Assembly (NCBI RefSeq): GCF_024171785.1
Contig: NZ_JAMTCK010000009.1
Location: 124,001 to 188,000, forward strand
DNA from: Goodfellowiella coeruleoviolacea
GTDB taxonomy: Bacteria; Actinomycetota; Actinomycetes; Mycobacteriales; Pseudonocardiaceae
Reading direction: 5' to 3'
DNA: 64,000 nt
In this document: in pieces, positions 1-9,906 of the stretch
Layout of the letters: each line of letters opens with the position of its first letter
Position numbering within the stretch: the stretch's first letter is position 1
Notes under the pieces: generated by a model
What the model was told of the DNA's origin: nothing
The model's database searches: none
Seen by the model: the letters and a program-made list of their open reading frames with translations, nothing else
Translations under genes and position numbers: made by a program

Positions 1-651
1 TTCGTATGACAGGCGGAGATCCGTGGCAACCACAGAGAGGTGAAGCTGTTCGATTCGGCTGCGTCCGATGACTTCCGCATCCAGCGGAGTGAGCACGCCG
101 TCGTCGACCGCACGGCTGAGTACCAGATCAACATGGCCGTACCTGGTCAAGGGAACCGACCTGCCAGTGAACGACCGATCCTGGTCGCGTTCAACTCGAG
201 GCAGTGTGGCCAGTGCCCGCTGATAGGCCATCCTCGGCAGCAAAGTGGACAATCCCCGCGTCTCGGGGGCGACGGCCTTCAGTGCCTCCAGGAACCCCAC
301 CACGACCTCAGACTCGACATCTCCACTATCGGCACGTGAATCGGCGGTGATGCGGCGGACGGCGCGCCGCAGGGCGGGCAGCATTACGCCGATGGAGCCA
401 AGAGTCCAACGTTGTCCTCGTCCCTCAGAGTGGGCACACCGAACCAGTTCCGCCCAGACTGCGTCCTTGGTCTGTGGGTCGACCCGCCTGCCACGCAGCA
501 AGTCGGCCAATTCGCTGAGACGGATGTCACGGGCGGGCAGAGTCCCACCGATCTTCCAGCCGTCCAGGGTCAACAGTGGTTTCTGGTCGTCCAAGGCGCG
601 GAACTGCCGGTCGAGCGATACCAGGGTCGAGAAGTGTGCGCTGTGAAGCAT
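1..651 (-). CDS. Sigma-factor-like DNA-binding protein, 3' end beyond window (partial)
   Basis: An uninterrupted minus-strand frame of 217 codons runs from an ATG at 651 off the left edge. A TAG codon directly precedes this ATG, and a GGAG lies about 8 bases upstream, so the start is well fixed. The visible C-terminal part (DLVLSRAVDDGVLTPLDAEV and onward) resembles the sigma-70 region 4-like segment of uncharacterised actinobacterial proteins often found on integrative elements. I infer nucleic-acid binding but cannot name the family. The gene is divergent from the TIR-domain gene, with a 10-bp inverted repeat in between. Its codons are less G+C-rich than those of most genes in the window, which suggests the two genes arrived together. 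Confidence 0.6.
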   Translation of the reverse strand, partial: MLHSAHFSTLVSLDRQFRALDDQKPLLTLDGWKIGGTLPARDIRLSELADLLRGRRVDPQTKDAVWAELVRCAHSEGRGQRWTLGSIGVMLPALRRAVRRITADSRADSGDVESEVVVGFLEALKAVAPETRGLSTLLPRMAYQRALATLPRVERDQDRSFTGRSVPLTRYGHVDLVLSRAVDDGVLTPLDAEVIGRSRIEQLHLSVVATDLRLSYE

Positions 652-735
652 CTACCGAACTCCGTCTTCCGATCGGCTGAGGGCTTGCCTGCACACACAG
701 CATCTCGAGCACGATCGAATGCTGTAAAGCTGTTT

Positions 736-770
736 CCCGTTTCCCACCGAGCAGGGCAACGGGAAACGGG
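736..770. promoter_or_regulatory. Inverted repeat between divergent sigma-like and TIR genes
   Basis: CCCGTTTCCC (736-745) and GGGAAACGGG (761-770) are perfect 10-bp inverted arms separated by 15 bases. The element sits in the divergent intergenic region, just before the TIR reading frame. It could be an operator or a 5' hairpin. It is not followed by a T-run, so a terminator is less likely. Confidence 0.5.
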
Positions 771-806
771 TTGAACCCAGGCCTCTCGTTGGTCGAGAGT
801 GAGAAC

Positions 807-3800
807 GTGCTGGTCTTCATCAATTTCCAGAACACGGACGACCCGATGACCGCTGTCTTGTTGGACGAACGGCTGTCCGCTGAGTTTGGCCGGGAACAGG
901 TCACCCGCTCGAGTAGATCGATCGGGCTGGGGGCCTACTTCGACGACACTCTTGACGATGCGGTTCAAAACTGCCTGGTCATGCTGGCCGTCATCGGGCC
1001 AAGGTGGGACACGAACGCCCTCCAGGAACCGGGAAACTGGGTACGCCGGGAAATTGCCCAGGCGTTGCGGAACAAGCAGACGCGGGTCATCCCCATCCTG
1101 GTTGGCGAGGCTCGGCTGCCACCAGTCGAGTCGTTACCAGAGGACATGGCGGACCTTCTCCGCTGCCAGAGCTTCCGGCTCCGCTCACGTGATGCGCACT
1201 ACGCGCTCGACGCCCTGGTGGATCTTCTCCGCGAGGTAGAGCCAGAATTCAGTATCGGCAGGGTAGCTGGTCTGCAGGACGCCGCGATGTGGTGGCGAAC
1301 CTACAGTGAACGGTCCGCTCTGCCGGCGGCGCTGCCGCTCGCCGGGCGAGATCAGGCGGTCGCGCAGGTGAAAACCTGGCTTGCTGAGAGTGCAAGCGTT
1401 CGAACACTGCGTGGACCTTCGCGTGAAGATGTGGCGGCCTTCGTGACCGCACTCGCGGTGCACGAACTAAAAACACGAGCGGTTTATGTGACAAGTCTAA
1501 ACGGGTGGAACCAAGCCCTGAAGTTGCGGCCGCTGCTCATCGCCGTGTCGTGCGACGACATTGACGCGCAAGTCGGCGTGCGGGCAGGACATCACGTGTT
1601 GGTAGTCAGAGGGCTACTCGACGACGATCGCCACGTCGACATCAGTTTGCCCAGGCTACGGCGAGATCAGGTACGCGATCTGTTCATGGCCGAGGGAATG
1701 GCACTGGACCAGGCCAATGCCAAGGCAGGTGTGGCCCGGCGCAGCCTGCGCGCGCTGGCGCGACGGAGTGCGCCCGGATGGTCGGCGCCGCAGGTGCCAG
1801 ACTTTGCCGCGCCGCTGATGCTGGTGGTCGCCTGGACGGCAAGTGACTGCGACCATCTGGCACGCCTGGTCGGTATGCCGTATGAACAGGTCGAACGCTT
1901 CGCGAATGGTGAGATTGGCGTCGACGATCCACTGGTTCACCGCTCGGGTAACCGATGGCAACTGACTGATCCCCTCGACGCCTGGGCGTTGCTGCATGAC
2001 CGGCTCACCGAGCCAGACCTTGAACGTTGGCGCGAAACCGTGTGCGAGGTTTTCGCTGACGACACCGCATCAAGAGACTTACGCAAGGGGATCGCCAGGG
2101 GTTTGGCCATTGCCGGGACGGACGGCCACCCAATGGTGAAGCGAATCGTCATCGACATGCTGCGCCAAGCGGAAAGCGCTGAGCGATGGATCCGGCTGGC
2201 CGATGTGCTGCCCCAGCTCGCCGAGGCTGCGCCCACCGTTTTTCTGGACGCGGTGCTCCACCACCTGTCGGGTGAGTCCGGAGTGTTTCGGGCTATGTTC
2301 GCCGAAGGGATGCCTCACTCACCCTACGTGCACTTGTTGTGGGCGTTGGAAAGATTGTGCTGGCATCCTGACCACATCGGACTCAGCGTTCGTGCACTGG
2401 CGTGCTTGGCGGAGATCGACCCAGGTGGTCGATTGATGAACCGACCGATTCAATCGCTGAAGGACGTGCTTACTCCGTGGATGCCGTACACGGCGGCTAA
2501 CCTCGAACATCGGCGCGCATTGGTGGACCAGTTGTGCCGACGACATCCCGAAGTCGGGTGGCGGCTCGTCGTAGAGTTGCTGTCGAACGATCGCGGATTG
2601 CATGTCGTAACTGATCGTCCCGAGTACCGGGAGTGGGAAACACCGGTGCTCCAGGCGTCGGGCAACGACTGGGTGGATGCGATCGACCACTTGGTGGACC
2701 GCGCCCTCGGTGAGCTGTCCCGGGCGCCTGCTCGCTGGCTCGACATCGTTCGTCAGATCAAGCATCTGCCGCCCCTGCAGCGTGACCGATTGATGACTGG
2801 GCTAGCCGAGGTGGACACCAGCAGGCTGACTGAGCAGCAGGCACTTGAACTGTGGTGGGCTGTCAGTGAGTTCGGACTTGCCCCAGACGCCGTTGCTGCC
2901 CTGGAACCGGTCGGCCTGCCGCAACGGCATGCCCCGCTGTTCAGAAAGACGAGGCGGGATGAACTGAAGACGGAGGAAAGGATCGCGGTCGTCGCTGACG
3001 TGCTCGCCGCACATGGTGTCAGCGGCTTGGCTCGCCTAGCCCTGTACAGCCCGTCGCCACGTCTTGTGGGAAGCGTCACGGCAGAGGTTAGCGGCCTCGA
3101 ACTGTTCGAAGACATCCGGCCGCTGCTCGGCCTCGAAACGGCTGAAGGAGAGTTGGCCGCTGGTTGGCTTGAGCAGATAGCCAAGGCCCGAGGTGAGGAG
3201 GTGCTCGCTTATGCCGAGAAGCAGCTCGAGAGCTGGGAACCGAGGGTGCAGGCAGGCTTTTTGATCGAAATGACATGCACCGGTCGCGTGCTCGATGTGG
3301 TGGGCTCGGCGCCTTCCGAGGCGCAGGAACTCTTTTGGCGGCGTGTGCCACCTGTCCCTTCTCCGGGTGAGGAGGAGCGTTTGTTTCGTGGCCTGCTGGA
3401 CAACGGTCAGTGCCTCCGTATGCTCCCGGCCCTAGAACTTGCCTTGCATCGTGAGGGTTGGAGACCACCAGCCGACTTAGTCGAGTATGCGCTGAAGCGC
3501 GCAGCACTCCGGCCGAAAGCGCTACCCGTGGGCCTGCACTGCACTGTTGGCGAGCTGCTGGACTTCCTAACTGTAAAGGCCGAGTCGTCGGCGCCATACC
3601 TGGAACTTGCCTTTCGGGGAGTACTCGACCGCAAACCGCGTGCATTGAATGCGTTGATTTCAACCTATCCCACAGCCTTTGTGGATCTTGTCAAGCTGGC
3701 GAAGCAGTCGACTGACAAGCAGTTTAGACATGAGGCTTGGGCGGTCCTGTTTCATTGCCGTAACGTCCCCGGCGAGCTGTGGATAGCAGAAGTGCGTCGG

Positions 3801-4166
3801 CTGCTCGCCGAGCACAACCTAAGTGGATTCGGCGAGGTGGTGATCGGGCAGATGCTGTCCGGCAGTCCAATGGGGCAGGATGGGGCGTGGCCTGCCGAAC
3901 ACGTACGAGACTTGCTCGACGGCTGCAGTGCGTACATGGCGCAGGGATTTGTTGCCGGCGCCGTCAACAACAGAGGATTGAGCGTTCGAGATCAGTTCTC
4001 AGGTGGAGAGCAGGAACGTGTGCTAGCGGGCCAATACGATAGATGGGCGGAGCAACTCAACATTCAGTGGCCTTTTGTGGCGCGCCTGCTCAGAGATTGC
4101 GCTGACAGCTTCCGCGATGACGCCGCGTATTGGGATCGGGATGCTGAGGATGAGCATGACAACTAG
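807..4166 (+). CDS. TIR-domain protein with degenerate NTPase-like region and long helical C-terminus
   Basis: Residues 1-140 form a TIR domain: a beta-A strand VLVFINF, an SSRSIGLG segment, and W78-VRREI with Glu82 at the position of the NADase catalytic glutamate. Residues ~177-300 (LPLAGRDQAV, then RGPSRED where a P-loop would be) resemble the STAND-like middle region of bacterial TIR proteins but lack a Walker A motif. The remaining ~800 residues are helical and HEAT-like with no enzyme motif that I recognise. I chose GTG 807 because related TIR proteins start at this strand; TTG 771 in the same frame is an alternative without a clear RBS. The architecture suggests a sensor-effector that depletes NAD, as in anti-phage TIR systems. 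That role is inference. The base composition is clearly lower in G+C than that of neighbouring genes. Confidence 0.75.
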   Translation: MLVFINFQNTDDPMTAVLLDERLSAEFGREQVTRSSRSIGLGAYFDDTLDDAVQNCLVMLAVIGPRWDTNALQEPGNWVRREIAQALRNKQTRVIPILVGEARLPPVESLPEDMADLLRCQSFRLRSRDAHYALDALVDLLREVEPEFSIGRVAGLQDAAMWWRTYSERSALPAALPLAGRDQAVAQVKTWLAESASVRTLRGPSREDVAAFVTALAVHELKTRAVYVTSLNGWNQALKLRPLLIAVSCDDIDAQVGVRAGHHVLVVRGLLDDDRHVDISLPRLRRDQVRDLFMAEGMALDQANAKAGVARRSLRALARRSAPGWSAPQVPDFAAPLMLVVAWTASDCDHLARLVGMPYEQVERFANGEIGVDDPLVHRSGNRWQLTDPLDAWALLHDRLTEPDLERWRETVCEVFADDTASRDLRKGIARGLAIAGTDGHPMVKRIVIDMLRQAESAERWIRLADVLPQLAEAAPTVFLDAVLHHLSGESGVFRAMFAEGMPHSPYVHLLWALERLCWHPDHIGLSVRALACLAEIDPGGRLMNRPIQSLKDVLTPWMPYTAANLEHRRALVDQLCRRHPEVGWRLVVELLSNDRGLHVVTDRPEYREWETPVLQASGNDWVDAIDHLVDRALGELSRAPARWLDIVRQIKHLPPLQRDRLMTGLAEVDTSRLTEQQALELWWAVSEFGLAPDAVAALEPVGLPQRHAPLFRKTRRDELKTEERIAVVADVLAAHGVSGLARLALYSPSPRLVGSVTAEVSGLELFEDIRPLLGLETAEGELAAGWLEQIAKARGEEVLAYAEKQLESWEPRVQAGFLIEMTCTGRVLDVVGSAPSEAQELFWRRVPPVPSPGEEERLFRGLLDNGQCLRMLPALELALHREGWRPPADLVEYALKRAALRPKALPVGLHCTVGELLDFLTVKAESSAPYLELAFRGVLDRKPRALNALISTYPTAFVDLVKLAKQSTDKQFRHEAWAVLFHCRNVPGELWIAEVRRLLAEHNLSGFGEVVIGQMLSGSPMGQDGAWPAEHVRDLLDGCSAYMAQGFVAGAVNNRGLSVRDQFSGGEQERVLAGQYDRWAEQLNIQWPFVARLLRDCADSFRDDAAYWDRDAEDEHDN

Positions 4167-4259
4167 ATTTTGTGAATCACGACAATGCTGACATCGGTCA
4201 GAGCCTGTTGCTGGGGGTGGGTCTTTTGATAGTAGGATGAGAATCACCAAGTACCTCGT

Positions 4260-4733
4260 TTGCTGTGGGAACGAGTACTCACAACCGTGTGTGAGTTGGT
4301 GGACCGCATTGCGTTGTCCGGAGTGGATGCTCGGCTGGAGCATGTCGGCGAACCGGTTCCGCTGCGCGCGATCGCGGAGCGGGCACTCCATCGCGTGGTG
4401 CAGGAGTCATTGACCAACGCCACCAAGCACGCGCCGGGCGCGCCGATCACCGTGCGCCTGGGTACGGCGCGGGCAAGGCCGTCGGGGACGTTGCCAACGG
4501 CGCACCGCCCGCTGGCGCGCCCCGCGGTGGGCAAGGGCGGCCGAGGACTGATCGACCTGGCGGAACGGGGTCGCGTCGCGGGCGGCGTGCTGACCGTGGG
4601 GCCGAGCGACAGCGGCTTCCGGGCCACGGCCGCCCTGCCGCATGGCGATGGGGTCCTTGTGGCGGGTCGAGCGGTTGAGCCGAGCCCCGCTTCGCTGGCG
4701 TTCGAGGCGGAGCAGCCGCAGGTTCGGTGGTAG
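4260..4733 (+). pseudogene. Remnant of NarL-type sensor histidine kinase (ATPase domain)
   Basis: The frame carries the C-terminal ATP-binding part of a two-component kinase: an N-box-like segment (VVQESLTNATKHA), then a G-box-like GGRGLIDLAERG and a final strand FRATAALPHG. Transmembrane, sensor and HisKA_3 dimerisation regions are absent, and no response regulator follows, so this is a decayed fragment. A LuxR-type regulator would normally be downstream; instead there are ~490 bases without a recognisable gene before vanH. The fragment is not part of the vanRS pair, whose kinase is of the OmpR/EnvZ class. Confidence 0.65.
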
Positions 4734-5227
4734 CTGGCGAAGAGCGTCGCAAGTCCGGTGTGCCTGAGCCTCGCGGTCGTGGTGCTGGTGCTCGGCCTGC
4801 ACGCGGTGTGGGGTACAACTCCGTGCTGGGCCAGGACGAGTACGCAGTCGGTGTACCGGCTGTGCTTCGTCCCGGACGTGCTGGTGGACAAGACGGTGGT
4901 CCCGGTCTCGCGGTGACTGTCCAGATCGGAATGGCGAAGGATCACGCCGAGCACGGCGTCGGCCTCGGCTGTCCGGACCACCACCGGACCACGGCGGCGG
5001 TTCATCTCCGTCACATCGGCATCGTCGTGGTGCGCCTTCCCGCTCTCCCGACTCGCGTTCTCGACGGGTGCGGTCGGTCGGGGACCGGCCAGGCCCGCAC
5101 TGGTTCCGCGACCCGGTTTCCGGCTGTTCCCGGCACCGCCCGCCAGGTTCGCACCCTGCGCGGGCGTGTGTGTGATCACCGCGAGCGCGGGGCGTGGACG
5201 GTCAACCCGTCCATGCTATGGCCGTGC
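4734..5227. other. Gene-free stretch upstream of vanH
   Basis: No convincing gene is present. A short plus-strand frame (about 4733-4915) contains one hydrophobic segment (SLAVVVLVLGLHAVWG) but has no RBS and no recognisable family. I treat it as decayed sequence behind the kinase remnant. Confidence 0.4.
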
Positions 5228-5365
5228 GCATATCGTCAGCGTATTGGAAAACGGATACGCGCTGGCAACACCACGCTCCCTTGACTGGGCGGCATGGCCC
5301 ACAGCGAACCAGCGCGAACAGCGACTCGCCGCACCCGGTCACCGGTGTCCCCGTCCTCCTCGGTC
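5218..5365 (+). repeat. Promoter-plus-leader repeat, copy 1 (vanH)
   Basis: This segment is closely similar to 9907-10050 in front of vanY. The match covers the tandem VanR-like site, the promoter, the RBS region and the first ~25 codons. The coding parts begin MAHSEPARTA (VanH) and MSRSEPARTA (VanY). The spacing from the operator to the ATG is 66 bases here and 65 in the other copy. Confidence 0.85.
5228..5249 (+). promoter_or_regulatory. Predicted VanR operator of vanHAX
   Basis: GCATATCG at 5228 is followed 11 bases later by GCGTATTG at 5239. An 11-bp direct repeat is the usual spacing for OmpR-family regulators binding as head-to-tail dimers. The same arrangement recurs upstream of vanY/vanR, which supports it as the VanR site. 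The start of vanH is 66 bases downstream of the site's first base. Confidence 0.7.
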
Positions 5366-6334
5366 GTTGCGACGACGGGCATCACGATCTACGGATGTGA
5401 GCAGGACGAGGCCGCCCTGTTCCGGGAGATGGCGCCTCGCTGCGGCGTTGTGCCAACCATCACGGAAGCCGCGGTGTCCGAGGCCAATGTCGAGCTGGCG
5501 TTCGGAAACCGGTGCGTCAGTGTTGGTCACAAGACTCGCGTCACCAACTCCACTCTGCTCGCGCTCGGCCGGGTCGGCGTGCGGTACGTCTCCACGAGGA
5601 GCGTGGGGTACGACCACATCGACGTGGAGTACGCGGAGAGCGTGGGCATCTCCGTGGAGAACGTCGCCTATTCGCCCGACAGTGTGGCCGACTACGCGCT
5701 GATGCTGATGCTCATGCTGGTGCGGAACGCGAGGACCACCGTCCGGCGGGTGGACGTTCACGACTACCGGTTGGCCGACGTACGTGGGAAAGAACTGCGC
5801 GACCTCACCGTCGGGGTGATCGGAACAGGGCGGATCGGCGTGGGAGTCGTGGAGCGGCTGCGGGGCTTCGGCTGCCGTGTGCTGGCCTGCGACAGCCGGC
5901 CCAGGGCCGCTGCCGACTACGTTCCTCTCGACGAACTGCTGCGGTTGAGCGACATCGTCACGCTCCACACCCCGCTGACCGCGGCCACGCACCACCTCCT
6001 CGATCGTCAGCGCATCGCGCGGATGAAGCACGGCGCGTTCGTCGTCAACACGGGCCGCGGATCCCTTGTGGACACCGAGGCCCTGGCCTCGGCGCTGGAA
6101 AGCGGCAGGTTGGGCGGTGCGGCGTTGGACGTCATCGAAGGAGAGGAGGGGATCTTCTACACCGACTGCCGGAACACGACCATCGAGAGTGGACCGCTGC
6201 TGCGGCTGCACGGAATGCCGAACGTGCTCATCAGTCCGCACACCGCCTACTACACGGACCACGCCCTGGGCGACATCGTGGAGAACACGCTCGTCAACTG
6301 CTTGAGATTCGAAAGTGGGGAACGACATGGGTAG
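5294..6334 (+). CDS. vanH: VanH D-lactate dehydrogenase
   Basis: NADH-dependent reduction of pyruvate to D-lactate in the cytoplasm, supplying VanA. This is a 346-aa D-2-hydroxyacid dehydrogenase with the nucleotide-binding GTGRIG at 177-182, substrate-binding Arg255 (NTGRGSLVD), the catalytic glutamate in the DVIEGEE segment (~282-285) and His316 (SPHTAYY). The stop overlaps the vanA start region by 8 bases. Residues 1-26 (MAHSEPARTA and onward) are an extra leader not seen in typical VanH, and they match the leader of VanY. No other in-frame start codon with an RBS lies near the conserved GITIYGC, so ATG 5294 is the best start. Expression should be induced through VanRS. Confidence 0.95.
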   Translation: MAHSEPARTATRRTRSPVSPSSSVVATTGITIYGCEQDEAALFREMAPRCGVVPTITEAAVSEANVELAFGNRCVSVGHKTRVTNSTLLALGRVGVRYVSTRSVGYDHIDVEYAESVGISVENVAYSPDSVADYALMLMLMLVRNARTTVRRVDVHDYRLADVRGKELRDLTVGVIGTGRIGVGVVERLRGFGCRVLACDSRPRAAADYVPLDELLRLSDIVTLHTPLTAATHHLLDRQRIARMKHGAFVVNTGRGSLVDTEALASALESGRLGGAALDVIEGEEGIFYTDCRNTTIESGPLLRLHGMPNVLISPHTAYYTDHALGDIVENTLVNCLRFESGERHG

Positions 6335-7367
6335 GTTGAAGATCGGGATCATCTTCGGGGGAGTCGCCGAGGAACACCCCGTCTCGGTCAAGTCCGCGCG
6401 CGAGGTCGCGCGCAACCTCGACACGGAGAAGTACGAGCCGATCTGGATCGGGATCACCAAGAGCGGCGCCTGGATGCTCTGCGACGGCCCCGGCGCGGAG
6501 TGGGAGAGCGGCCACTGCCGTCCGGTCGTGCTGTCACCGGACAGCAGCCTGCACGGCCTGCTCGTGCTGGAGCAGGACCGGCACGAGGTGATCGGCCTCG
6601 ACGTCGTGCTGCCCGTGCTGCACGGCAGGCTCGGTGAGGACGGTGCCGTGCAGGGTTTGCTGGAACTGGCCGGCATCCCCTACGTCGGCTGCGACGTCCA
6701 GACCTCGGCTCTGTGCATGGACAAGTCGCTCACCTACCTCGTCGCCAGGAGCGTGGGCATCGCGACGCCGAACTTCTGGACCGTCACCGAGAACGAGGAC
6801 ATCGATCCCGACCAGCTCAGCTATCCCGTCTTCGTCAAGCCGGCCCGTTCGGGTTCGTCCTACGGCGTCACCAAGGTGGAGCGCGCGGCGGACCTGCCGG
6901 ACGCGGTGCGGACCGCACGGCAGTACGACTCGAAGGTGTTGGTGGAAGAGGCTGTCGCCGGCAGCGAGGTCGGATGCGCGATCTTGGGGAACGACCTGGT
7001 TCTGATCACCGGCGAGCTGGACCGGGTCGCCCTCTCGCACGGCTTCTTCCGGATCCACCAGGAGAGCGAACCCGAGACCGGTTCCGAGAACTCGACGTTC
7101 ATCGTGCCAGCTGACATTCCGGCGGAGTCGCGCTCGCTCGTTCGCGAGACGGCGAAGGTCGTGTACCGCGCGCTGGGCTGCCGTGGACTGTCGCGTGTGG
7201 ACATGTTCCTGAAGGACGACGGCACCGTGGTCCTCAACGAGGTCAACACCATGCCCGGGCTGACCTCCTACAGCCGATATCCGAGGATGATGGCGGCCGC
7301 GGGGATGCCGCTCGCCGAGGTGATCGACAAGATGGTGTCGCTGGCGCTGACGGGAAGGGTCCAGTGA
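6327..7367 (+). CDS. vanA: VanA-type D-alanine--D-lactate ligase
   Basis: ATP-dependent joining of D-Ala and D-Lac, giving peptidoglycan precursors that glycopeptides bind poorly. It is a 346-aa ATP-grasp ligase with N-terminal IGIIFGG, FVKPARSGSS in the grasp core, and VLNEVNTMPG for metal binding. The omega loop carries His244 (FRIHQ), the residue that marks D-lactate-specific VanA ligases. Start at ATG 6327, preceded by GGGGA; GTG 6315 is possible but less likely. It is translationally coupled to vanH (overlap) and vanX (GTGA overlap). Confidence 0.95.
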   Translation: MGRLKIGIIFGGVAEEHPVSVKSAREVARNLDTEKYEPIWIGITKSGAWMLCDGPGAEWESGHCRPVVLSPDSSLHGLLVLEQDRHEVIGLDVVLPVLHGRLGEDGAVQGLLELAGIPYVGCDVQTSALCMDKSLTYLVARSVGIATPNFWTVTENEDIDPDQLSYPVFVKPARSGSSYGVTKVERAADLPDAVRTARQYDSKVLVEEAVAGSEVGCAILGNDLVLITGELDRVALSHGFFRIHQESEPETGSENSTFIVPADIPAESRSLVRETAKVVYRALGCRGLSRVDMFLKDDGTVVLNEVNTMPGLTSYSRYPRMMAAAGMPLAEVIDKMVSLALTGRVQ

Positions 7368-7972
7368 GGGACGATTTCGTCTTCGTGGACGAGTGCGTGC
7401 CCGGGATACGGTGGGATGCCAAGTACGCCACGTGGGACAACTTCACCGGCAAACCGGTGGACGGGTACCTGGTGAACCGAGTTGTCGGGACGAGGGCCCT
7501 GTGCGCGGCCCTGGGGAAGGCGCAGGAGAAGGCCGAATCCCTCGGCTTTGGTCTGCTGCTGTGGGACGGCTACCGTCCGCAACGCGCCGTGGACTGCTTT
7601 CTGCGCTGGTCGCAACGACCAGAGGACGGTCGGACGAAGCCGCGGTACTACCCGAACATCGACCGGGCCGAGATGTTTGACAGGGGCTATGTGGCCGCCA
7701 GGTCGGGCCACAGCCGGGGTAGCACCGTTGACCTGACGCTCTACCACCTGGACACCGGTGAACTCGCGCTCATGGGCGGCCACCACGACCTGATGGATCC
7801 GATCTCGCACCACGGCGCGAGCGGAGTCACGCCGGTCGAGGCGCAGCACCGGCAGCACCTCTGCGCCATCATGGAGTCCTGTGGTTTCCGCCGCTACGAC
7901 CGCGAGTGGTGGCATTACACGCTGGCCGACGAGCCTTATCCGGACACCTACTTCGACTTTCCCGTCGGGTAG
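7364..7972 (+). CDS. vanX: VanX D-Ala-D-Ala dipeptidase
   Basis: Zinc dipeptidase that hydrolyses D-Ala-D-Ala so that D-Ala-D-Lac enters the precursor pool. The 202-aa M15D enzyme has every known active-site residue at the classical number: Arg71 (DGYRPQ), zinc ligands His116 and Asp123 (SGHSRGSTVD), and Glu181/His184 (EWWHY). It starts at GTG 7364 inside the vanA stop, completing a tightly coupled vanHAX operon. It is cytoplasmic, with no signal peptide. Confidence 0.96.
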   Translation: MRDDFVFVDECVPGIRWDAKYATWDNFTGKPVDGYLVNRVVGTRALCAALGKAQEKAESLGFGLLLWDGYRPQRAVDCFLRWSQRPEDGRTKPRYYPNIDRAEMFDRGYVAARSGHSRGSTVDLTLYHLDTGELALMGGHHDLMDPISHHGASGVTPVEAQHRQHLCAIMESCGFRRYDREWWHYTLADEPYPDTYFDFPVG

Positions 7973-7997
7973 CCGAGCCGGTCGGGGAAGTCGTGCC

Positions 7998-8044
7998 GCC
8001 GCGGGTCCGGACCGGGGCAACCGCGTTCGGGTCGGACCCGCGGC
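7998..8044. terminator. Hairpin between convergent vanX and vanS
   Basis: GCCGCGGGTCCG (7998-8009) and CGGACCCGCGGC (8033-8044) form a perfect 12-bp stem with a 23-base loop, in the only gap between the two convergent transcription units. There is no T-tract, as is usual for actinobacterial terminators. It could act in both directions. Confidence 0.6.
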
Positions 8045-8087
8045 TGGCCGTTCGGACTCGGCCCGCCGGCCCGTGACACGAGGATCG

Positions 8088-9202
8088 TCATCGGTCGGGG
8101 TGCGGCGGTGCGGCGGGCAGTTCCACCGTGACGCGGAGCCCACCGCCGGGGCGGGGGCTGAGGGTGAGGGTTCCGTCGTGCGCTTGGGCGATGCTCTTGA
8201 CGATGGCCAGGCCGAGGCCGACACTCGCGTGGCCGGAGCGGATGCGTTGGGTGCCGCGCTGGAACGGTTCGACAAGCGTGGAAACCAGTTGCGGGGTGAG
8301 CTTCTCGCCGGTGTTCTCCACGGTGAGCACCACGGTCCTGGGGCCAACGCTGGTCGTGACCCACACGGTGCCCTGTTCGGACAGGTTGTGCACGATCGCG
8401 TTGTGCACGAGGTTCGTCGTCATCTGCAGCAGGAGCGCGTGCGAGCCGATGGTGGGGGCGATCTCGCCGGAGGTCTCGATGGTGAGGCCGCGTTGCTCCG
8501 CGAGGGGGAGGAGGGTTTCCGAGGCTTCTTCCGCCGTGAGGGACAGGTCGACGTGTTCTCGGGTGAAGGACCGCTGGTTGGCGCGGCTGAGCAGGAGCAG
8601 TGCCTCGATGAGGTCGATCGCTCGGGTGTTGACGAAGTGGAGGCGGTCGACGAGTTCGCCGGTGTCGCGGTTCGGGTCGCTGCGCGCCACTTCGAGGAGT
8701 GTCTGCGTGATCGCCAGTGGGGTGCGCAGTTCGTGTGCGGCGTTGGCGGCGAACCTCCGCTGTTCGGCGTCGTGCGCTTCGAGCCGCGCGAGCATGGCGT
8801 CGAAGGCGTCGGCGAGTTCGCGGAACTCGTCCTTGCGGCCTTCCAACTGAATCCGGTGGGCGAGCGAACCGTTCGCGACCAGGCGGGTGGCGTTGGTGAT
8901 GCGGGTCAGCGGCGCGAGCATGCTGCCGGCGAGGATCCAGCCTCCGACGAGGCCGAACACCAGCAGGAACACCAGCCCCGCGGCCGCCTTCGGGGCGAAG
9001 GCGCGCAACAGGTCGTAGCGGTCGGGCACGTACGACAGCCCGGCAGCACGACGGGCTTCGAACGACGGGTTGACGATCACCGCGGGTACGTACCGCAGCA
9101 GGTACACCCACACGACCACGAGCAGCAGGGCGCCAGCGAGCATGAGGAACCCGGCATAGCTGAGGGTGAGTTTCAGCCGGACGCTCAAGCCAGGCTTCCT
9201 GT

Positions 9203-9206
<4 letters not shown>
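8088..9206 (-). CDS. vanS: VanS sensor histidine kinase
   Basis: Membrane sensor for glycopeptide stress that phosphorylates VanR. The 372-aa kinase has TM1 (~17-39), a short extracytoplasmic loop of ~35 residues, TM2 (~75-94), HAMP, the phospho-acceptor His158 in AANAAHELRTPL, the N-box NLVHNAIVHN, G1 ENTGEKL, an F-box (EPFQRG) and G2 GLGLAIVKS. The short external loop is like that of actinomycete VanS proteins, some of which sense the antibiotic directly. It overlaps vanR by four bases. Confidence 0.92.
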
Positions 9207-9895
<689 letters not shown>

Positions 9896-9906
9896 CCTTC
9901 GATGCT

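Noticed and set aside
4733-4915. Frame with one hydrophobic helix after the kinase remnant
   Set aside because: No RBS or recognisable family, and it is surrounded by decayed sequence.
5339-6676. 445-codon minus-strand frame across vanH and vanA
   Set aside because: Opposes two certain genes with intact active sites and has no recognisable motif.
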